Shown: positions 17,593 to 25,045 of the stretch, piece after piece
Position numbering within the stretch: the stretch's first letter is position 1
Layout: each line of letters begins with the position of its first letter
Assembly (NCBI GenBank): GCA_002480345.1
Contig: DLBY01000017.1
Coordinates: 1,604 to 31,975, forward strand
DNA from: Phycisphaerales bacterium UBA7812
GTDB lineage: Bacteria > Planctomycetota > Phycisphaerae > Phycisphaerales > UBA1924
DNA length: 30,372 bases
Reading direction: 5' to 3'
Made by a program: the position numbers and the translations under genes
The notes under the pieces: generated by a model
The model's input: only the letters and a program-made list of their open reading frames with translations
Database searches by the model: none
Told to the model about the DNA's origin: nothing

Positions 17593-18696
17593 TCAATCCT
17601 GATCTGATGCGGCAGCAACCCAGACGGGGAGCAGATGGTCCGCGACAACGGGGCGCGCCTCGTGACGAAGCCGCCAAGTTTGCCCGGTTCGCCGTTCGAT
17701 GAGCCCGGCTCGATCCAGGAGCCCGGTGATCAGCTTCCACCCTGGTCGACCCTCTGGCGTGACTTTGCATCGGTGCCCCCGTGGCAGGCGACAGAAATGC
17801 CGATCGGAGATCACCCAAGTCCAGCGACTCTCCCGAAGCGTGACGAGCAGAGCGAGGTCGAACGCCAACGCGATCGCCGGCTCACGCTCAACCGGATCCC
17901 ATCGCCGATCGATCGCACCACGCTCGTACGCCGATGCGATGTCCTCGTGGAACACGCTCACTTTGTTGAGGATGATTAGCGGCGGTCGGAAGAGCTTGTC
18001 GTCGAGGATGCTAACGCCGGGATCGAACACCTCGGCGATGCCCTCGGCGTCGAGCATCGCCATGAACTTGGCGGCCTCGTCCTCGGTGATCCCCTGGACC
18101 GGGGTGTGCTTCCGCCGGCTCGGCACCACCCGATTATGCCGAGGCTTTGGCTTGGTCTTCACCGGCTTCCGTTGCGGCGGCTCGGAGTCGCCCATTAGCC
18201 TGACGAGCCGCTCGCACGCACCATGGCTGTTCAGAATGAGTTGTCGCAGCCTCACATGCCGCTGACGCCAGAGCGACGCCCGCTTGCCAAGCTCGGCCCG
18301 GAAGGTCGGACCGCCGATGTTCCACAAATCAATGAACCGACCGGCGACTGCCCCGTGTGCGTCCACCGAGGTCTGCACGAGCATCCGCCGACGCGTGTCG
18401 TTGACGATCCGCCGAAACGCGTCCTCACCAAGATCTGTCTGCGGTGCGATCCGCGACAGCAGGATCAGAATCGCGACATCCAGTTGAGCGAGCAGCACCG
18501 CGACCTCGGTCTCAGTGAGCCCGCTCATCGACGCGGCGAACAGGGCCTCCGGCCGCGACACCATTCCCCCGGACTCATCGTCACTCCCGAACGTCGCGGC
18601 GATGGAGAGCACGCCGCCGACTCCCTGTGCCCACTTGAGCAGCCGCTCGCCCGCCGCCTCGATCTCGCTTGCCGTCTTCGTCGCGTGGTCCGTCAT
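17593..18696 (-). CDS. Unrecognised 367-residue protein, first gene of the minus-strand run
   Basis: I do not recognise this family. The first about 180 residues are helical (LTETEVAVLLAQLDVAILIL), a basic Pro/Lys/Arg linker follows (about 190-215, KTKPKPRHNR), and the C-terminal part ends in what may be a winged HTH (GWKLITGLLDRAGLIERR). I chose ATG 18696 because AAGGAGA sits seven bases before it. The frame is open upstream to an ATG at 18813 (39 more residues, including ATG 18756), but those starts lack ribosome sites and would run through the divergent promoter region. Its stop is 17 bases before the DUF2779 start, so the two are probably co-transcribed. A DNA-binding or adaptor role is only a guess. 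Confidence 0.65.
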   Translation of the reverse strand: MTDHATKTASEIEAAGERLLKWAQGVGGVLSIAATFGSDDESGGMVSRPEALFAASMSGLTETEVAVLLAQLDVAILILLSRIAPQTDLGEDAFRRIVNDTRRRMLVQTSVDAHGAVAGRFIDLWNIGGPTFRAELGKRASLWRQRHVRLRQLILNSHGACERLVRLMGDSEPPQRKPVKTKPKPRHNRVVPSRRKHTPVQGITEDEAAKFMAMLDAEGIAEVFDPGVSILDDKLFRPPLIILNKVSVFHEDIASAYERGAIDRRWDPVEREPAIALAFDLALLVTLRESRWTWVISDRHFCRLPRGHRCKVTPEGRPGWKLITGLLDRAGLIERRTGQTWRLRHEARPVVADHLLPVWVAAASDQD

Positions 18697-18860
18697 AGGG
18701 TCTCCTTGAGTACGCTGTATTGACGATCCGTCGTCATGGGTGTACACCTCCTCCATGGCACCGTCAAACCCAACCGACCAGTACGGCGAGATGTTTTTTG
18801 AGCGTTTGGGCATTCAGCCCGGATCCACGGCGGACTACGCTGGATCCTGCGGAGATCCTG
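18697..18860. promoter_or_regulatory. Divergent intergenic region with GGTGTACACC palindrome
   Basis: This 164-base space separates the minus-strand run from a plus-strand gene and must hold promoters for both. A perfect 10-base palindrome, GGTGTACACC, lies at 18739-18748, a plausible operator. On the minus strand a TTGACG-like -35 lies 17 bases before TACACC inside the palindrome; the -10 match is weak. A pair of GGATCC sites also occurs on the right side (around 18820 and 18842). Confidence 0.45.
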
Positions 18861-19439
18861 ATGGCGACCACCCCCAAACAGCCCGACTGGCGACAGCTCG
18901 TGGAGGAAGTCCGTCACGAGATCGCGTGCATCCGCACGCCGTCCGGCGCGATGCCGGCCGCGGCGAGCCGAGCTGTGGAACGCCTTGCCGAACTGGCTGC
19001 TGCTGTAGAGCGGCGACTGGAAGCCGAGGCGGACGCTCGGCGCCGGCGTGTCGTCGGCCCTCGCGGCCCCGAGAGGGCCGTTACATACCGAATCGAGCCC
19101 TCACCGCGGGGCGAGTCACTCACAGAGCTCCGCGAAGGCGTCGCCCGCCCCATGAAGGTGCCGGTGGAGCTCGTCCGGCAGGTCGCGGCGACCGTCGCCG
19201 CGTTGACCGAGCCAACGCGCTTCGGGCCGATCCACAAGGCGGTCGAGCAGGCCCTCGGCGAGCGCGTCGCCCCGTACGCCGTGCGTGTTCCTCTGCGTTT
19301 TTGGGCCGCTACCAGCCTCTTGACGCACGAACAAGCCCGCTTCTTCCGCACGCTCCCGCCCCAGCGCTTCCTGGCCGAGGTCCGGAGCGGATTGCGGGGG
19401 TTGACACGATCGGAATTTCGTGTCGAACCGGAGGCCTGA
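18861..19439 (+). CDS. Unrecognised 192-residue island protein
   Basis: I do not recognise the family. The first about 65 residues are Ala/Glu/Arg-rich and look like an amphipathic helix or short coiled coil (AELAAAVERRLEAEADARR). The remainder is basic and helical (ELVRQVAATVAAL, FGPIHKAVEQALGE) and ends with RTLPPQRFLAEVRSGL. The ATG at 18861 has GGAG ten bases upstream; the frame is open to 18720, but that part crosses the divergent promoter region and looks random. It points toward the integrase and is separated from the HTH gene by 110 bases, so it may belong to the integration module. A DNA-binding role is possible but unsupported by a motif. Confidence 0.6.
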   Translation: MATTPKQPDWRQLVEEVRHEIACIRTPSGAMPAAASRAVERLAELAAAVERRLEAEADARRRRVVGPRGPERAVTYRIEPSPRGESLTELREGVARPMKVPVELVRQVAATVAALTEPTRFGPIHKAVEQALGERVAPYAVRVPLRFWAATSLLTHEQARFFRTLPPQRFLAEVRSGLRGLTRSEFRVEPEA

Positions 19440-19549
19440 GCAAATCCGGGCAAACGGGTGCCTTCGCATGCCTCGCCGTGAAGCACTTTCGACCTGTCCT
19501 GCGTCACCAGGCGGCCAACGCCGGCCGCCGCATGCAGGAACAAGTCACC

Positions 19550-19810
19550 ATGAAGAAGAAGACCCGCAGCCGCACCAAGACCACGCCCACGCCAGCCGCC
19601 CCGCCAAACACGATCAACACCGACGACAAGTCCGACCGCCTCCTCCCCGTGGGCGAGGTCGCCGAACGGCTCGGCGTCAGCGTCCGAACCGTCTGGTCTC
19701 TCCGCTCCGCCGGCGAGATTCCCGCGCCGGTCAAGTTCGGCAACAACACCCGTTGGAAGCGTTCCGAGATCGAGACCCACATCCGCGGCCTCCGTGCCGA
19801 GAACCGGTGA
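19550..19810 (+). CDS. AlpA-like HTH protein, candidate recombination directionality factor
   Basis: The 86-residue product begins with a basic, Lys/Arg/Thr/Pro-rich tail and carries a MerR/AlpA-type winged HTH from about residue 31: LLPVGEVAERLGVSVRTVW, then GNNTRWKRSEIETHIRGL. It is the gene directly before the integrase, and its stop codon abuts the integrase ribosome site (AAGGAGG at 19810-19816). Proteins of this size and position commonly act as excisionases or regulators of the integrase. I use ATG 19550; an in-frame ATG at 19532 is an alternative, and neither has a strong ribosome site. Family call is firm; the excisionase role is inferred from position. Confidence 0.8.
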   Translation: MKKKTRSRTKTTPTPAAPPNTINTDDKSDRLLPVGEVAERLGVSVRTVWSLRSAGEIPAPVKFGNNTRWKRSEIETHIRGLRAENR

Positions 19811-19816
19811 AGGAGG
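19810..19816 (+). promoter_or_regulatory. Ribosome binding site fixing the integrase start
   Basis: AAGGAGG lies seven bases before ATG 19824 and overlaps the stop of the preceding HTH gene. It shows that the true start is 19824 rather than the in-frame ATG at 19794 and suggests coupled translation. Confidence 0.75.
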
Positions 19817-19823
19817 ACGCACC

Positions 19824-21278
<1,455 letters not shown>

Positions 21279-21301
21279 ACGCCACCGCAGCGACGAGTTC
21301 C

Positions 21302-21307
21302 ATTATA
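21302..21307 (-). promoter_or_regulatory. Probable -10 element of tRNA-Lys
   Basis: A perfect TATAAT on the minus strand lies 23 bases upstream of the tRNA 5' end in an otherwise very GC-rich stretch. The -35 is poor (a TTGTTG lies about 20 bases further up). Confidence 0.5.
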
Positions 21308-21340
21308 CCGCCCACCACCCCCCCGGGCCAACAATCAACC

Positions 21341-22651
21341 GTGCCCCCGGATCAACCCCCCGCCGAACTCCTGACCACCGACATCGCCGTCCTCTGCGCC
21401 GGCGCCGCCGGCCTCATGGCCGCCATCGCCGCAGGCCGAACAACCCAGCAACACCCCCCCTCGGCCCATCCCCCCCCCACCGTCCTCGCCATCGACGGCG
21501 CCAAAAAACTCGGCGCCAAGATCCTCGTCGCCGGGGGAGGCCGCTGCAATGTCACCCACCACGAGGTCACCGAGCACGCCTACGCCGGCACCTCACGCAA
21601 CAGCATCCGAAATGTTCTCCGCCGGTTCGGCGTCGCCGACACCCTCCGCTTCTTCAACGACCTCGGCGTCGAGTTCAAACAGGAAGACACCGGCAAACTC
21701 TTCCCCACCACCGACAAGGCCCGCACCGTCCTCGATGCCCTCCTCACCGCCGCCCGCGACGCCCGCGTCACCCTGCGCCACCCCGACCGAGCCGAGTCCG
21801 TCGCCCACAACCCCGACGCCCCCCACCCCTTCACCATCACCACCACCACCGCCACCATCCACGCCCGCACCCTCATCCTCGCCACAGGCGGCAAGGCCCT
21901 CCCCCGCTCGGGCTCCGACGGGCTGGGCTACACCTTCGCCAAAGCCCTCGGCCACTCCATCACCCCCCACATCCACCCCGCTCTCGTCCCCCTCGTCGTC
22001 GACGACGCCTCCCCCCTTCGCGCCCTCTCCGGACTCACCCTCCCCGTCCAGATCGAACTCCGCGCGGGCTCCAACAAACGACTCGAGTCTTTCACCAACT
22101 CCACGCTGCTCACCCATTTCGGCCTCTCGGGCCCCGCCGTCATGGACATCTCCCGCTACTATCTCGACGCCCGCACCACCGACCCCGGCGCCCACCTCGT
22201 CGCCAACTTCCTCCCCGGCTGCTCCCGCGAATCCCTCGACCGCGAACTCCAGAACCTCGCCAACCGCAAGCCCGCCCTCTGGCTCACCGACAGACTCCCC
22301 GCCCGCCTCGCCGACACGCTCTGCACCCACGCCGGGCTCGACTTCCACACCACCGGCGCCACCCTCACCAAGCAACAGCGCCGCGCCCTCCTCGACGCCG
22401 TCTGCGAGCACCGCCTCCCCGTCACCCGCTCCCGAGGCTTCACCCACGCCGAGACCACCGCCGGAGGCGTCCCCCTCACCGAGATCTCCATCAAAACCAT
22501 GGAATCGCGCACCGCGCCGGGCCTCTACCTCTGCGGCGAGATCCTCGACACCGACGGCCGAATCGGAGGCTTCAACTTCCAATGGGCATGGGCCACCGGA
22601 CACATCGCCGGCACCGCCGCCGCCCAATCCCTCTTCAACACCAAAAGCTAG
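21341..22651 (+). CDS. HI0933/BaiN-family FAD-dependent oxidoreductase
   Basis: The 436-residue product matches the HI0933-like flavoprotein family (annotated as BaiN or aminoacetone oxidase family FAD-binding enzyme): an N-terminal nucleotide-binding fold (AGAAGLMAAIAAG), the family signature KILVAGGGRCNVTH, an ATGGKALPRSGSDGLGY segment, a central insert domain and the C-terminal GEILDTDGRIGGFNFQWAWA with conserved Gly residues that close over FAD. The dinucleotide motif reads CAGAAG (C19) where GAGAAG is usual. Start is the GTG at 21341, 63 bases beyond the tRNA; no good ribosome site is visible. Cytosolic; the true substrate is not known for most members. This is the first chromosomal gene after the island, with much stronger C-ending codon use. 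Confidence 0.88.
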   Translation: MPPDQPPAELLTTDIAVLCAGAAGLMAAIAAGRTTQQHPPSAHPPPTVLAIDGAKKLGAKILVAGGGRCNVTHHEVTEHAYAGTSRNSIRNVLRRFGVADTLRFFNDLGVEFKQEDTGKLFPTTDKARTVLDALLTAARDARVTLRHPDRAESVAHNPDAPHPFTITTTTATIHARTLILATGGKALPRSGSDGLGYTFAKALGHSITPHIHPALVPLVVDDASPLRALSGLTLPVQIELRAGSNKRLESFTNSTLLTHFGLSGPAVMDISRYYLDARTTDPGAHLVANFLPGCSRESLDRELQNLANRKPALWLTDRLPARLADTLCTHAGLDFHTTGATLTKQQRRALLDAVCEHRLPVTRSRGFTHAETTAGGVPLTEISIKTMESRTAPGLYLCGEILDTDGRIGGFNFQWAWATGHIAGTAAAQSLFNTKS

Positions 22652-22666
22652 TTCCACGCCGGGTGC

Positions 22667-22696
22667 CACCACTCGCCGCCTCGCGGCGCAGTGGTG
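22667..22696 (+). terminator. Strong GC-rich hairpin after the flavoprotein gene
   Basis: CACCACT-CGCCGC pairs with GCGGCG-C-AGTGGTG around a CTC loop, giving a 13-bp stem with one bulge 16 bases after the stop codon. No T-tract follows, so it is either a non-canonical terminator or a repeat-type hairpin. Confidence 0.4.
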
Positions 22697-22777
22697 CCCA
22701 CGCACACACCCCCGCCGGGGTCCCCCCGGCGACGCCGCGCCACAGCGAGTGTGCGCCCGAAGGGCGCGACGGAGCGC

Positions 22778-22811
22778 AAAAGAAAACAGGACGGCTGCCT
22801 TCGCAACCGCC
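22778..22811 (-). terminator. Intrinsic terminator of the HDOD gene
   Basis: On the minus strand GGCGGTTGC-GAAG-GCAGCCGTC forms a nine-pair stem (two G-U pairs) at 22790-22811, followed by a T-rich run TGTTTTCTTTT at 22778-22788. It lies about 50 bases after the HDOD stop codon: a classic rho-independent terminator. Confidence 0.8.
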
Positions 22812-22860
22812 CGGAGGGAGAAAGAGAGTCAATCCTGTCAACGACCCGCGAGCGATCCGC

Positions 22861-23748
22861 TCACGCCGCCATCGGCAATTCGCCCTGGCTCACCGCGTCG
22901 GCGATCTCGGGCAGCCACTCCTCGATCTGGTCAACCGTCAGACCGATCTCGCTGAGCACCTCATCCGGGATCTCCGTGGAAATCAGGTCGAGGCGATACC
23001 CCTCCCCGATCCGCGCCGACAGCCGGTCCGCGACGCACACCAGGCACGCCAGCTTGCGATACTCCTCCGGCGCGCTCATCGGGTCGTGATGATGCCCGCA
23101 CACCGCCGCGAACGCCGCCGGGAACTTCCACTGGATGCACAGCCCCTTGCCGAAGTCCTCGTGCGTCGCGCCGAACACGCCCAGCTCAACGCCCAGCATG
23201 TCGTTCGCCGGCACGCCCTCCCCGTCAGGACCCGTCCGACCGATCACATCGATCAGCAGGTTCCGGTCAAACTGCATCTCCAGCATGATCCCGATGTCAT
23301 GCATCAGCCCGCTCAGGTACGCCTCGTCGCCCAGCCCCAGCTTCAAGCGGTCGTTGAACACCTTGCAAGTGATCGCCACCGCGTTGCTATGGCTCCACAG
23401 CATCTTCGCCGAGAACTGAGGCGTCAGGTCACCACCGCGGAACAGCTTCGCCAGGCTCGCCGCGATCGCGATGTTCTTCACCGCGTTCAGCCCCAGCATC
23501 ACGATCGCACGGTTGATCGAACCAACCTGACCGGGCAGCCCGTAGAACGACGAGTTCACCACCTTCAGGATCCGGCTGCTCAACGCAGGGTCGTTCGAGA
23601 TCACTTCCTGCAGGTCCTGCGCCGTCGAGGTCGCGTCCTCCACAAGGTTGATGATCTGCATCGTGATCTCGGGAAGCGTCGCGATATGGCTGATCTCGCT
23701 CAGCGCCTCCCGGACCTTCTGCTCGCGTGCCGCGGTATCGATCGACAT
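22861..23748 (-). CDS. HDOD-domain signalling protein
   Basis: The 295-residue protein is an HDOD domain over most of its length: LPEITMQIINLVEDATSTA, ISNDPALSSRILKVVNSSF, FYGLPGQVGSINRAIVMLG, LWSHSNAVA, YLSGLMHDIG, GATHEDFGKGL and a GHHHDP stretch. HDOD proteins are non-canonical HD-superfamily relatives linked to signalling, stress response and c-di-GMP networks; metal-binding HD residues are partly kept here (HDIG), so residual hydrolase activity cannot be excluded. Start ATG 23748 follows a GGGAGA ribosome site; the frame extends upstream through tRNA-Leu, which cannot be coding. A clear terminator follows. It is monocistronic. Family confident; ligand and pathway unknown. Confidence 0.9.
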   Translation of the reverse strand: MSIDTAAREQKVREALSEISHIATLPEITMQIINLVEDATSTAQDLQEVISNDPALSSRILKVVNSSFYGLPGQVGSINRAIVMLGLNAVKNIAIAASLAKLFRGGDLTPQFSAKMLWSHSNAVAITCKVFNDRLKLGLGDEAYLSGLMHDIGIMLEMQFDRNLLIDVIGRTGPDGEGVPANDMLGVELGVFGATHEDFGKGLCIQWKFPAAFAAVCGHHHDPMSAPEEYRKLACLVCVADRLSARIGEGYRLDLISTEIPDEVLSEIGLTVDQIEEWLPEIADAVSQGELPMAA

Positions 23749-23938
23749 CGGTGGGTCTCCCGTGCGTGAAGTGGCTGTTTCGACCACGCTCACATCGGCA
23801 CGCAACCAAACCCACTTTGCCACCACACCCACGAAACGCCGCTTTTTCCCAGCCCCCACCAGCCGAAACACCACCCCCAACTCCACGATCAGCCCATCAC
23901 CCAAAGGGGTGGAGAACCGATACGAATCCGGCACTGAA

Positions 23939-24023
23939 TGCGGGTGACAGGACTCGAACCTGCACGGCCTATTCGGCCACGAGGACCTAAACCTCGCGCG
24001 TCTGCCAATTCCGCCACACCCGC
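23939..24023 (-). tRNA. tRNA-Leu(TAG)
   Basis: An 85-base class II tRNA on the minus strand: acceptor GCGGGTG pairing with CACCCGC, D arm beginning TGGCGGAATTGGCAGACGC, anticodon arm CGAGG-TTTAGGT-CCTCG (anticodon TAG), a long variable arm (GGCCGAATAGGCC) and T arm CAGG-TTCGAGT-CCTG; discriminator A, no CCA encoded. Confidence 0.95.
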
Positions 24024-24163
24024 AAGCCCCCACAAACACGGGTCCTGCCCCGATATGCGGAAACCGACCGATACTATCCGATGTCCGCGTTCTTCAGGAT
24101 CCCAACCCTCGAGAAGCCCCGCCGCAAGGATGCCGCGGAACGCCCAAAACACGAGGCCCCCAC

Positions 24164-25036
24164 ATGCAACTCGCCAAAGCCACCGCGATCTACGCCGCCC
24201 CCATCCCGCTCCGTCTCATCCTCGCGCTGACCTTCATCTGGGCAGGCCTCGGGAAGATCGTCCACGAAGTCCCCGTCCAGGGCGAGCAGGCCGCGCTCCT
24301 CGCCAACATGGGATACCGCTTCTCGAATACCGGACCGAACACCCTACCCAGCGCCGCGCCCGACACCACGCCGACAGGACAGCCGGATCAGGACCCCCCA
24401 ACCCAGCCGACGCCTGACCCGACACCGGAGCCTGAACCCGACCCCGCACCGCCCCCGCTGAACGAGCCCGCCCCCGACCTCCCCCCGCTGCTCACCCTCG
24501 CGCAATCGGACGCCGCCCAGCCCGCCGCGCGACACGCGCCCCCGCTCTACACCGCCGCGGACTTCACCGAACCCCAGCAGGTCCGCAGCCTCCACACCAT
24601 CGCCATCCTCACCTACACCGCCGCGCACCCGCCGCTCGCCGAAGACGGATCCGCGCCCAACCCGATCTGGCCCGAGTGGGCCGCCCGCGACCATTGGCCC
24701 ATCACCATCGCCTGGATCGCCGCGATCACCGAACTCACCGCAGGCATCCTCGTCGGCATCGGCCTCCTCACACGCCTCGCCGCCGTCTCACTCGTCGGCA
24801 CCATGCTCACCGCCGCCTGGCTCACCGAACTCGGCCCCGCCATCCAAAGCGGCAACGCACTCTTCGGGTTCATCCCCGACTACGACATCTGGGACATCTA
24901 CGCCTGGCGCCCCCTCCTCTGGCAACTCGCCCTCGCCGCCGCCGCGCTCGCCCTCTGCTTCGCCGGGCCCGGCGCCCTCGCCATCGATTCCGTCGCAGGC
25001 GACGACGCGGCCGACGACGAACTCGACGAAGACTGA
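24164..25036 (+). CDS. DoxX-like integral membrane protein with Pro-rich insert
   Basis: The 290-residue protein has one hydrophobic helix near the N-terminus (about 14-33, RLILALTFIWAGLGKIV), a long Pro/Asp/Thr-rich stretch (about 56-110), then three hydrophobic segments (about 178-202, 205-221 and 250-270) ending in FAGPGALAID. The helix with WAGLGKI and the terminal GPG-x-L-x-ID are typical of DoxX-family proteins, four-helix membrane proteins linked to thiol or quinone redox. Ordinary DoxX is about 130-160 residues, so the loop between helices 1 and 2 is greatly enlarged, probably outside the membrane. The C-terminus is acidic. It is nine bases upstream of the VWA gene and likely co-transcribed. 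Start ATG 24164; the ribosome site is weak. Confidence 0.75.
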   Translation: MQLAKATAIYAAPIPLRLILALTFIWAGLGKIVHEVPVQGEQAALLANMGYRFSNTGPNTLPSAAPDTTPTGQPDQDPPTQPTPDPTPEPEPDPAPPPLNEPAPDLPPLLTLAQSDAAQPAARHAPPLYTAADFTEPQQVRSLHTIAILTYTAAHPPLAEDGSAPNPIWPEWAARDHWPITIAWIAAITELTAGILVGIGLLTRLAAVSLVGTMLTAAWLTELGPAIQSGNALFGFIPDYDIWDIYAWRPLLWQLALAAAALALCFAGPGALAIDSVAGDDAADDELDED

Positions 25037-25045
25037 TCCCACCCG

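Noticed and set aside
266..18696. Calling the operon DISARM or BREX
   Set aside because: SNF2 plus adenine methylase recalls class 1 DISARM, but no DUF1998, PLD or DrmA-like protein is seen; no PglZ, BrxC or BrxL for BREX.
19794..19823. Upstream ATG for the integrase
   Set aside because: AAGGAGG is placed for ATG 19824, and the upstream codons overlap the HTH gene.
21549..22955. Ser/Pro-rich 468-codon plus-strand frame
   Set aside because: Out-of-frame reading of the flavoprotein gene; low-complexity Ser/Pro/Thr composition.
23749..24039. N-terminal extension of the HDOD frame by 97 codons
   Set aside because: It would read through tRNA-Leu; the ribosome site GGGAGA before ATG 23748 gives a normal start.
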